The notes under the pieces are model-generated. The model was not told where the DNA came from and made no database searches. It worked only from the letters and a program-made list of their open reading frames with translations. From contig NC_135211.1 in NCBI RefSeq assembly GCF_052324685.1, positions 404,501 to 468,500 on the forward strand: DNA of 64,000 nt. The letters run 5' to 3'. Positions 25,224 to 35,300 of this stretch are shown here, one piece after another (the first letter of the stretch is position 1; each line of letters begins with the position of its first letter). This DNA is from Brachyhypopomus gauderio (Eukaryota > Chordata > Actinopteri > Gymnotiformes > Hypopomidae). Made by a program: the position numbers and the translations under genes.

Positions 25224-25914
25224 GCATGGGGATACGGCGATTACCATTACGCAAGGGCGTTAGGAGCGGGTTTGACATGGGGGGGATGACACATTTGCTA
25301 TCAAATCAAAGAGCTCACCTTATCCTCTAAAATATTTATATAAACTGATTCCACTGTAGGTAAGGTAGTTAATCACTGTATGTATAGTGACATAGAACAT
25401 TTGTGGAATTACGGTAAATTGCAAATAATAAACAAAATACAACATGATACTGTTGTCCACAAACTTTAAATAAATTATGCATGCAATGTATGGATTATAT
25501 TCAGATATAACCAAAAAACTTCTCTCTGCCTCAGAGGATGAAACATAGACTACTAAAAGCAACCAGAGCTTCCACTTGCCCAAATAATCCATGTACCTCT
25601 GAAGGCAAAGCACGAATGATCTCTGCAGCTTCTGCAGTTACTGTATCTTTGTAACAGTACTCTCATAATAAGGTGATATATAATATTTAAAATAATATAA
25701 CAGGTTTGATTATTATTATTATTATTTCTAAACTCTGTTGTATGCTTAAACTATTTCCACTCTTTAAAAAAAAACTCAGGAGTGTCGTGTCCTGTGGTTT
25801 TATTTTTTTCTTTGGTGGCATGCTAAAATGAAATGACAAAAAATATATGTTGGTTTGCTGACTAGACAAGACTAACATTAATGTTGGACAGTAAGGCTGT
25901 GTCCTAAACAGCAC

Positions 25915-26483
25915 TGTTCTGTCCTCGTCAGGCGCCCATTCACTTGACTAGACAGACAGCTAACGATGGAAAGAATTTCTGAGGCAGAAGCGAGTTTTGA
26001 ACGTTTACTTCAATCTTCAGATACATAGAATTCTTCCTTCACTCTCGTAAAACTAAACAAACAAACAGAAATGTACATAGAAGTGTGTTCGCTGCATCTT
26101 CTTACATACATTTTCAGTGGCATACGAATTACATACAGAAACGAACATACTAGTTAGCTCTACATGACTTGCCGAAAATCGTCAGGCATTCTATCTATAC
26201 ACAAACAATATAGACTCATAAAGGCATGAATTGGTCATTTTACATAAAACTATAAACAATATCCACTTACAAGCAAAGCCTTCTCAAGGGCAAGAACGGC
26301 TTATAAGGATGAGCACCTCTTCACTTTGTGATGGTTTAAATTAACTGAAAAAAACGAACTTCTTCTCGAGCTAGAAATGACATCACAGAAAGTTCCATCA
26401 GTTGAAGGTAGGCTTAATAATGGATTTTTTACTAGAAGACACCAGGGTGGCGTCAGAACCCCAAACATTTCCATGTCATGACA
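25915..26483 (-). repeat. BEL2 3' LTR
   Basis: 569 bp, matching 39020-39589 except for about three changes (for example GAATTTCTGAGG here against GAATTTTTGAGG there). The target duplication AGCAC is at 25910-25914. Confidence 0.92.
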
Positions 26484-26555
26484 CTCCCCGTCTGGTATTG
26501 TGGGATACCACTACAATTGCACACTATATATTACGTGAACACACAATTAGGGTCT

Positions 26556-29500
26556 CTAAACACTGTCCTGTGACTCTAGATCATTGTGAGACATGAGAAG
26601 CACTGTTTCAGATACAGGTCTTTGGTAGGTCTTAGTTGCTCCATTCTTGAATATCTTGACCTCGACTTTTCTGACCTTACCATCTTTGTCTGGAAAGGTG
26701 TCGTTGATGAGTCCCATTGGCCATTCGTTACGATTTACTTGCTGGTCTTTTAGCAGCACTAAATCTCCAACTTGAAGGTTCGGACGGTCGGTCTGCCACT
26801 TTCCCCGGCTTTGAAGCGTCCCTAGATACTCCCGTCTCCATCTGTTCCAAAACACATCCGCAAGGTGCTGCACCTGCCTCCATTGCTGCCTGTGCAGATC
26901 TTTTCCGTCTGAACCACCTGGGAAAGGAGGAGGAACGCAGATCTTTTGGGTGAGGAGCATCGCTGGTGTAAGCAGGAAAGGTGAGTCTGGGTCTGTCGTG
27001 ATAGGGGAAAGTGGTCTGGCATTGATAATGGCCGTTATCTCTGCCATAAGAGTGGAAAGCACCTCATGTGTCAATTGAACACGGCTGGACTGGAGAAGCA
27101 TTGCATCTAGGATGCGTCTAGATATCCCTATCATTCTCTCCCAGCTGCCTCCCATGTGAGAGGAATGAGGCGGGTTAAAGACCCACGTGCAACCTTCTTC
27201 TCCGAGGTACCTTCTGATGTTGGACATGTTCGGGTCTGTCTGCAGAAACCCCAGCTCCCGACAAGCGCCAACAAAATTGGTACCACAGTCTGATCGTATC
27301 TGTTTGGCAGGTCCGCGCAAGCTGGTGAACCTCCGGAAGGCATTAATAAAACTGGAGGAGTCCATCGACTCAATCAGCTCAATGTGGATGGCGCGTGTAC
27401 TAAGACACGTGAAAAGGACAGCCCACCGCTTGCTGTTTGCATGCCCCCCCCTGGTGCGCCGTGTGACAACTGACCAAGGACCGAACACATCTAGACCCAC
27501 AAAGGTGAAGGGAGGTTCCATGCTCAAGCGATCGGGTGGTAGGTCTGCCATCAGCTGAGTGTTTGTTCTGCCTCTAAGTTTTCTGCAGATGATGCAGTTG
27601 TGCAGGACATGCTTAATCAATCTTCTTGCTCCAATGATCCAATATCCAGCAGAACGCACTGCTCCCTCTGTGAAGACTCTGCCCTGGTGCATCACTTGCT
27701 GGTGATAGTGCCCTACAAGTAGTTTTGCAACGTGACCCCCTGGAAGAACAAGAGGATGTTTCTCCTTATACTCTAGATCGCCATGTCTGAGCCGTCCTCC
27801 TATTCTCAGCATTCCTTCTTCATCACAGTAGGGACTAAGTTTGTACTGAGGACTGTGTGTGGGGATGTCTTTTCCGCCGGCTATGCAGGTAAGTTCTTCC
27901 TTGAAGGCTTCCTCTTGCACACTTTTGATGATTGCCTTTTCTGCCTTTGCTAGCTCTTCAACGCTGCGTGGCTGCTTGCAGTAATGCCATGGACGGCATG
28001 TCTGATCTTGGGCTTTGTTCTTGATGGATCTGATGTTGTGGACTAGCAAGCTCATGGCCCTGATTAGCTTCTTCCATGAAGAAAACCGTTCAAACCTCTG
28101 ACATCCAAGCTGAGGTCGATTGGTGAGCAGGTGAGTAACTGTTGCTCGTACCTCCACATCCACATCAGGGTCAATGAGTTCATAGGCTTCCGTGTCTGTG
28201 TCTCTGTTGGCATGTGACAAGAAGGCAGGCCCCTTTAGCCAATCGCTGTCACTCAACATGGCTGCAGACACAGACCGGGTGCCTATGTCAGCTGGGTTAC
28301 AGTTGGTGGGGACATAGTGCCACTGCTTGGGTGCTGACGATCTTCTGATACGTTGCACCCTGTTGCCAACATAAACATAGAACCTCCTAGTCTGGTTACT
28401 AATGTATCCAAGGACTACACGACTGTCTGTGTAGAATTCAACAGCATTCAGTTCAATGTCCAATTCACTGGTGATAACTTCTGCAATTTCCACAGCTAGA
28501 ACAGCAGCACCCAGTTCTAATCTGGGGACGGTGTGCGCAGACTGTGGAGCTAGTTTTGCTTTGCCCAGTACAAACCCGACGTGAGGATTGTCTTCTACAT
28601 CAATAACTTTGAGGTAGGCAACAGCTGCAATAGCTTTCACCGAAGCATCAGAGAAAACATGTAGCTCTTTCCTTGTAGCCATTGAAACTGAGGTAGCAGC
28701 ATAAGGTCTTCGAATCTGTAACTGCTGAAGATCACTGAGAGAATCTCTCCATGCACTCCATCCAGCCTCCCTGTCTGCAGGAAGAGGAGAGTCCCAGTCC
28801 AAAGTCTTGCTTGAGAGTTCTCTGAGCAGCATCTTTCCCTGAATTGTGACTGGTGCAGCAAACCCCAGTGGATCGAATAGACCGTTGATGGTGGCTAGGA
28901 CACCTCTCCGTGTGTAGGGTTTGGCTGTGTTGGTCACTTGGAAGGTGAAAGTGTCTTCGGTTAAGTTCCACCTTAGGCCTAGGCTTCGTTGAATAGGTGT
29001 TGCATCATCATCTAGGTTGAGTTCTCTGAGCTCTTTTGCACGATCATCGGCAGGAAATGCTTCCATGACTTCCTTGCTGTTGGATGCTACTTTGTGGAGA
29101 CGGATGTTGGATATGGCAAGCATTTTCTGTGTCCGTTTCAATAGATCGATCGCCTCACCGGCTGTGGGTCGTGAAAGAAGCCCATCATCTACATAGAACT
29201 CTCTCTCCGTGAAGCAGCGCGTATCTGAGCCAAATTCCTCTTCGCCGTGAGCTGCAGCGCGTCGAAGCCCGTATATGGCAACTGAAGGAGAAGGGCTGTT
29301 GCCAAATATATGAACTTTCATGCGATACTCACAGAGGTCATTGGCAGGATCATTGTGCTTGTGCCAGAAGAACCGCAGGAAATCTCGGTGGTCTTCCCTG
29401 ACAACAAAACTGTGAAACATCTGTTCTATGTCCACGGTCACAGCAACAGCTTCACGTCTGAACCGCAACAAAACACCGACCAAGCTGTTATTTAGGTCGG

Positions 29501-31307
29501 GTCCAGACAGCAGGACGTCATTGAGTGAAACGCCATGGCTCTTCGCACTTGAATCAAAAACCACCCTGATTTGGCCAGGTTTCTGCGGGTGGTAAACTCC
29601 AAAGAGAGGTAAATACCAGCACTCTTTCCCAGCTGGGAGAGGAGGAGCCTGCTCAGCATGGTCACGGTCGAAGGTGTTCTGCATGAAGGCGACAAAGTGT
29701 TTCTTCATTTCAGGTTTTTTCTCCAGAGTGCGTTGGACAGAAGCTAACCTTGTGAGTGCCTGGTCGCGACTATGAGGTAGGCGTTCGCGAGGTGTTCTGA
29801 ATGGAAGTGGAGCAACCCAGCTGTTTGTATTGTCCATGAACATCTCTTTATCCATAAGCTCTAGGAACAGTCTGTCTTCCACAGAGAGCCCTATCTTGTC
29901 ATCATCTTTGGTTGTCTCAAAAATTGTGCTTCCTAGTGAACACTCTAAAGATCTGTGAATGTCTGGAGTGGCTGTCTGCTCGAACAGGGACCCAAACTTC
30001 TCCTTGACGCGAAGCCTGTTAGGACAGGGTCTAAAGAAGGAAGGTCGTTTGTTCTCAAGAATGTTGGTGCGGTAAGTTTGAATAGCTGCAGGCCTGTGAG
30101 TGCTTCCTAAGCAGACATCACCTACAATGACCCATCCCAGGTCCACTCTCTGGGCATACGGCGTATCATGAGGACCATTCCGCTGCTCCCTTACTTTGTG
30201 GACTCTTAGTAAGTCACGGCCCAGCAACAGGAGGATCTTGGCTTCAGGATCTAGTGGTGGGATAGAGTGTGCTATGGGTTTGAGGTGAGGGTGGTATAGA
30301 GCCACCTCAGGAGTTGGGATCTCGGTCCGGTCGCTTGGAATGTTGCTGCACTCGATTAACGTGGGCAAGGTGAGCATTGTAGTTCCATCTAGTGACTGCA
30401 CAATGAACCCTGTGGCTCTTCTACCTGTCATCTCGGTTGTTCCAGCACATGTACGCAGTGTGAAGGGTAGGTCTGATCCCTTGATGTTGTACATGTCAAA
30501 GAAGTCAGGTCTCGCGAGAGACCGGTTACTTTGGTCATCTAGAACCACGTAAGCTCTTGTCACTTTCTCTGGGTGTGCTTCAGGAAAGATCTTTACCAAA
30601 CAGATCTTGGAGCAGGACCGTGGACTTTGACCCTCTCCACACACCTCAGTGCAGCTTGACTCGACAGTTAGTGGCGGTGTTACTCCTGCGCTCTCCCCGC
30701 CATGCCTAGATGGTGAATATGGCGGTCCAGGATGGAGAGCTGAGACGTGATTCGTACTATCACACTCCCTACACCTAATGACTGCAGTGCACTCTTTGGC
30801 CATGTGACTTGTTGAGGAGCAACATCTAAAACAGGCACCAATGTCCTTCAAGAGGGCTTTACGTTCCTCTAAGGATTTGCTGCGAAACTCTCTGCAGCGC
30901 TTGAGAGGATGCGGTTTCTTGTGAAGGGGACACTGCTTCTCTACATCGCCAGCTTGGTGTCCTGAAACTTCTTTCTTGTCTTTCTCTTGTGATATATCTG
31001 TCTTGTGGGCAAACACTAGACTCTTCTGTGGTTTCTTATCAGCGGCGCCTTGCTTTAGGTACTCTGTGTTACCAGTTTGCAACCTGAAACCTGGATCATT
31101 GCGTGCTCGTGCCTCATCGTAGACGAACTCACAAAAGAAGGAGAATGGAGGGAAGGTTACACCATGAGTGCTCTTGTACTTGAAGCCCTGTTTAAGCCAT
31201 CGCTCTTGGAGGTTGTATGGTAATTTTTCCACTATAGGAGCGACACCACGTGCAGTGTCCAAGTAGCTAAGGCCAGGGAGGTAGCCTTCCAGCTTAGCGG
31301 CTTCTAA
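26556..31307 (-). CDS. BEL2 gag C-terminus and pol
   Basis: One frame of about 1580 element-derived residues, without stops. In order: the end of the gag domain (GLSYLDTARGV), the zinc knuckle (CFRCCSSTSHMAKEC, near 30840), the retropepsin-like domain (VLDDQSNRSLARPDFF, near 30520), reverse transcriptase with its YVDD box at 29184-29195, RNase H (FSDASVKAIAAV, near 28650), the integrase finger (near 27700-27560), the integrase core (FVGLDVFGPW to SDCGTNFVGA to GGSWERMIG, 27510-27140) and a C-terminal GDLVLLKDQ domain (26770). The first residues of the open frame beyond 31312 come from Gypsy LTR sequence, not from BEL2. Removing the Gypsy element and one target copy keeps the frame with the gag at 37912-38905. 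Confidence 0.88.
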   Translation of the reverse strand, partial: LEAAKLEGYLPGLSYLDTARGVAPIVEKLPYNLQERWLKQGFKYKSTHGVTFPPFSFFCEFVYDEARARNDPGFRLQTGNTEYLKQGAADKKPQKSLVFAHKTDISQEKDKKEVSGHQAGDVEKQCPLHKKPHPLKRCREFRSKSLEERKALLKDIGACFRCCSSTSHMAKECTAVIRCRECDSTNHVSALHPGPPYSPSRHGGESAGVTPPLTVESSCTEVCGEGQSPRSCSKICLVKIFPEAHPEKVTRAYVVLDDQSNRSLARPDFFDMYNIKGSDLPFTLRTCAGTTEMTGRRATGFIVQSLDGTTMLTLPTLIECSNIPSDRTEIPTPEVALYHPHLKPIAHSIPPLDPEAKILLLLGRDLLRVHKVREQRNGPHDTPYAQRVDLGWVIVGDVCLGSTHRPAAIQTYRTNILENKRPSFFRPCPNRLRVKEKFGSLFEQTATPDIHRSLECSLGSTIFETTKDDDKIGLSVEDRLFLELMDKEMFMDNTNSWVAPLPFRTPRERLPHSRDQALTRLASVQRTLEKKPEMKKHFVAFMQNTFDRDHAEQAPPLPAGKECWYLPLFGVYHPQKPGQIRVVFDSSAKSHGVSLNDVLLSGPDLNNSLVGVLLRFRREAVAVTVDIEQMFHSFVVREDHRDFLRFFWHKHNDPANDLCEYRMKVHIFGNSPSPSVAIYGLRRAAAHGEEEFGSDTRCFTEREFYVDDGLLSRPTAGEAIDLLKRTQKMLAISNIRLHKVASNSKEVMEAFPADDRAKELRELNLDDDATPIQRSLGLRWNLTEDTFTFQVTNTAKPYTRRGVLATINGLFDPLGFAAPVTIQGKMLLRELSSKTLDWDSPLPADREAGWSAWRDSLSDLQQLQIRRPYAATSVSMATRKELHVFSDASVKAIAAVAYLKVIDVEDNPHVGFVLGKAKLAPQSAHTVPRLELGAAVLAVEIAEVITSELDIELNAVEFYTDSRVVLGYISNQTRRFYVYVGNRVQRIRRSSAPKQWHYVPTNCNPADIGTRSVSAAMLSDSDWLKGPAFLSHANRDTDTEAYELIDPDVDVEVRATVTHLLTNRPQLGCQRFERFSSWKKLIRAMSLLVHNIRSIKNKAQDQTCRPWHYCKQPRSVEELAKAEKAIIKSVQEEAFKEELTCIAGGKDIPTHSPQYKLSPYCDEEGMLRIGGRLRHGDLEYKEKHPLVLPGGHVAKLLVGHYHQQVMHQGRVFTEGAVRSAGYWIIGARRLIKHVLHNCIICRKLRGRTNTQLMADLPPDRLSMEPPFTFVGLDVFGPWSVVTRRTRGGHANSKRWAVLFTCLSTRAIHIELIESMDSSSFINAFRRFTSLRGPAKQIRSDCGTNFVGACRELGFLQTDPNMSNIRRYLGEEGCTWVFNPPHSSHMGGSWERMIGISRRILDAMLLQSSRVQLTHEVLSTLMAEITAIINARPLSPITTDPDSPFLLTPAMLLTQKICVPPPFPGGSDGKDLHRQQWRQVQHLADVFWNRWRREYLGTLQSRGKWQTDRPNLQVGDLVLLKDQQVNRNEWPMGLINDTFPDKDGKVRKVEVKIFKNGATKTYQRPVSETVLLMSHNDLESQDSV

Positions 31308-31312
31308 CTCAT

Positions 31313-32312
31313 TGTGAAGGATTGGACGAGCACTTGCAAAAAATGCAAAGTGGATCAGGCCAAGATAGCAGAGGGAGCACAAAGCCCAAGCAAAAATTCT
31401 CTTTTTCTCTTCTTTTTATTATTTTTCTTTAGAAAGTGAATATTTGTGCAAATAATTACTCAAAAATAATAATAACAATAATCAAGCATCAACATCTCAA
31501 AAGAAACACACTATTCAAAAATCTCAACTTGCTGAGTCTCTCTCCAAGAGTCAGAAACCACTATGGCAGCAGAATTCAAAAAGAGGGGCGCTCCCTATAC
31601 AAGATCAAATGCTTTCCCCCTACATAGGACTCAGACTACACATATAAAGAAGGTGGCCAGCACCATTCCTACACAATAGGGGAACACTTAACATTCACCT
31701 GACCAAACATACATTAGACATACTCTGATGCATCAGTAAAACATTACACACAATTTACAACACAATTTACATGAATGAAAATCCAAATCTAACATTGCAG
31801 CCAACATTTAAGAAACGACCATTCAACCACAACCCATCTCCATCAACCCCCTGACATTTCGGCAAGCTGAACTGGACCGTTTCCGGCCGGAACAAATAAA
31901 CAGGCCTTTGTTCCTCGCCGACCCCTTTTTGCCGCCCGCAAGTCCGTCGCCCCTGAAGAACAATCAGTGGTATGAACTCTCGTTATTTTCTCTTTTTGTA
32001 CTTAAAAGAAACACCAATAACTTTGTAAGCACAATAAAAGACAAGCATTGGAAACAATTTGTCTAGCGTCCTCTTTTCATTTTAAATATTTCGTTCGTTC
32101 TGCCGCAGTCCATAGCGGGACAAAAGTCTCTCGGTTGCCGATTAGCTCATAGCGTTTCTGGGCAGCACTTTCATCCAGCGCCTTTGGGGAACTGAACGCC
32201 AACGTCAGCATGTGAGCAAACGTATGAGCATGTGCGTATACGTGTGTGTGTGTGTGTGTGAAATAAAAGGAAAAAGATGGAGGAAATGTGCGGTCCATCC
32301 ACGACCGTCACA
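31313..32312 (-). repeat. Gmr1-like element 3' LTR
   Basis: 1000 bp with a (GT)n run near 32240-32259 that is 10 bp shorter than in the partner LTR. It is otherwise almost identical to 36897-37906. Confidence 0.92.
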
Positions 32313-32331
32313 CACCCCCCCACCTCTTGTC

Positions 32332-35300
32332 TCACGTCGGCAGGCGGGAGAGGAAATCAGCAATGGCGTTATCCCTCCCAGGAATATGGTGGACGGTGAA
32401 ACGGAACGGTTGCATGGCCAAGTACCACCTGGTAATTCTCGCATTGGAGTCACGCATGCGGTCCATCCACTGCAAGGGCCGGTGGTCCGTCTCCAACCGG
32501 AACTCACGGCCGAGGAGGTAGTACCTGAAGGCGTCGAGGGCCCACTTCACCGCCAGGCACTCCTTTTCGATGGTTGAGTACCGCACCTCCCTCGGGTAGA
32601 GCTTCCGGCTGATGTACGCCACTGGGTGTCTCTCACCTAGGTCACCTTGCAGGAGCACCGCCCCCAAACCTGTATCGGAAGCATCTGTCTGCAAAACAAA
32701 TGTCTTTCCAAAGTTAGGACAATACAAAACAGGTTCATTACAAAAGGCGCTCCGAATGTCCTCAAAAGCCTTCTTAGCTGGCTCAGTCCACTGAACATGC
32801 ACTGGGGAACTTTTCCGGGTCAAGTCTATAAGGGCGGCTGCCCTATCAGCGAAGTTTGGCACAAACCTCCTGTACCAGCCAGCCATGCCTAGAAAAGACC
32901 GTACCTGGGTCTTAGTCTGGGGTAAAGGACACTGCTGGATAGCCTCCAACTTCTGCACCTGCGGCCTGACCACTCCACCCCCAATAACATACCCCAGGTA
33001 CTCCGCCTCCTTCTCAGCGATGGTACACTTAGCCGGGTTGATAGTAAGGCCTGCCCTCTCAATCCTCTTGAAGACTTCACTCAAGTGTTGCAGATGGTCC
33101 GCCCAAGACGCACTGTACACGATTACATCATCAAGATAAGCGGCCGCGTACCCCTGCGTACCCTCCAGCACCTGATTCATCAGTCTTTGAAAGGTTGCAG
33201 CGGCGCCATGGAGCCCAAACGGCATAACTGAAAACTGGAACAAGCCCCAAGGGGTACGGAACGCAGTGAGTTCTCTGGTCGAGTCACTCAATGGGACTTG
33301 CCAGTATCCCTTTGCCAAATCCAATGTTGTCACCCATCTTGCTGAACCAAGGGAATCAATGATATCATCAATTCTAGGAGTAGGATAGGAATCAAACTTT
33401 GACACTGAATTTAAATATCTAAAATCAACACAGAACCGAAGACTACCGTCCTTCTTCGGAACTAGGACTATCGGACTACACCACTCACTATGTGATGGTT
33501 CTATGATCCCCAGGGCCAGCATCTGGTCAGTTTCCTTCCGCAGCCCGACCAGAAGTCGTTCCGGTATCCTGTAACTCATGCGGCGAGGAGCCGCCCCCTC
33601 ACACAGGGTAACGTGATGACTGACGAGCTGAGTGTGTCCGGGCTGCTCCTTGAACAGGGTGGGTGTACATAGGTGCCTGATGGCCGCCTGCTGTTCAGGG
33701 AAGAGATGGTTAAGGTCAAGGGTGCCCTCTGTTGGTGAAGGTAGGTACTGCTCCTCAACCTCATCCTCTTCCTGCACCCGCCGGATCAGCAGCGCCTCCA
33801 CACTCATACCTGGCCGTTCCCTCCACTCCTTCAGATGGTTGATGTGCAGCACTCGTCTGGAACGCTTCGAACCCGGCCCACTGACTTCATAAGTAGTCGA
33901 CCCCAGTTTCCGGGTCACCTCAAAAGGGCCTTGCCATTTGGCTAACAGCTTACTGGTGTCGCTTGGCAACATCACCAGCACTTTGTCCCCGACCTTGAAA
34001 CTGCGAGCATGAGCCTTGTGGTCGTAGTAGAACTTCTGTCGCTGCTGGGCTTGCTCCAGATTCTGCCGCGCCAATTCGGCCATGTTCTTCAGCCGCTCGC
34101 GCATCTGTAACACATACGTGAGGGTGTTCTGCACTGGTGGGTCCTCCTCCCTCATCCAAGTCTCCTTCAACAGTGCCAGAGGGCCCCGCACCTCACGTCC
34201 ATAAAGCAGCTCGAACGGTGAAAATCCCGTTGAGGCCTGTGGCACCTCGCGATAGGCAAAGAGGAGGTAAGGAAGCCAACTGTCCCAATCCGCGCCTGAC
34301 TCATCCACAAACTTGCGCAGCATCTGCTTGAGAGTTTGATTGAAACGTTCAGTCAGGCCATCCGTCTGCGGATGATAAGGCGTGGTGCGTAACCTCTTAA
34401 TACCTAACAACCCATACACCTGCTTGAGGAGTTTTGACATAAAATTTGACCCCTGATCCGTTATTATAGCTTTGGGGAACCCGACGCGCGAGAACAACTG
34501 GATCAAACACATGGCAACAGTCCTAGCCTTGACGGCTTTAAGAGCAAACACCTCAGGATATCTTGTAGCATAATCCGTAATCACAAGCATAAACCTATTT
34601 CCAGACTTGCTACGCTCAAGGGGGCCTACAACATCCATACCCAACTGCTCAAAGGGAGTACCCACAACCGGAAGCGGTTCTAAGGGGACCTTAGGAGGAG
34701 ACCTATTAGCAGTCTTCTGACATTCTGGGCACGTCTTACAAAACTCAGCGATGTCTTTTGCCATGTTCGGCCAGTAAAAGTACCGTATGATCCTGCCCAC
34801 AGTCTTATGTTTGCCCAAATGGCCTGCCCAAGGTATGGAATGGCCCAACTCAAGAACTATCTTTCGAGCCTCCAAGGGGACCACCATCCTAGAACTAGCC
34901 CCTTCACTTTTGTACAATACTCCATCCTTAATAACAAAATCCTGCCCTGACACCTCACCCGCATCAACGTTGCCCTGGGCCTGCCGATACAAAAGGCCGA
35001 TATCAAGGTCTTGCTGCTGCATTAACGCCATACCTTGGGGAATCTCTACCGGTACACCTTCCAAAGCAAGACAAGAATCCTCCTGCTCCCCAACACCTCC
35101 AAATTGCAACTTCTCTCGCCTCCTCTGTTTCTTTGACTTTCTGGACTTACCCGGCCGAGCCTCAATGTCTGCATTGAAAAACGGCAAGGCCGAAAGTGGA
35201 GCTTCTTCCTCTCTACTCTTAGCCATAGCTCGAGTGACAGCCACGTTACACTCGTTAACACCAGCAACAAGCTGGCACAAAAGCGGAAAATCTTGACCCA

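Noticed and set aside
12996..25914. Copies A and B as a simple segmental duplication
   Set aside because: Sequences outside the hAT ends differ on both sides, and the BEL elements inside are different and oppositely oriented.
34787..35296. 169-codon plus-strand frame
   Set aside because: Antisense of the Gypsy polyprotein between protease and integrase; no own similarity.
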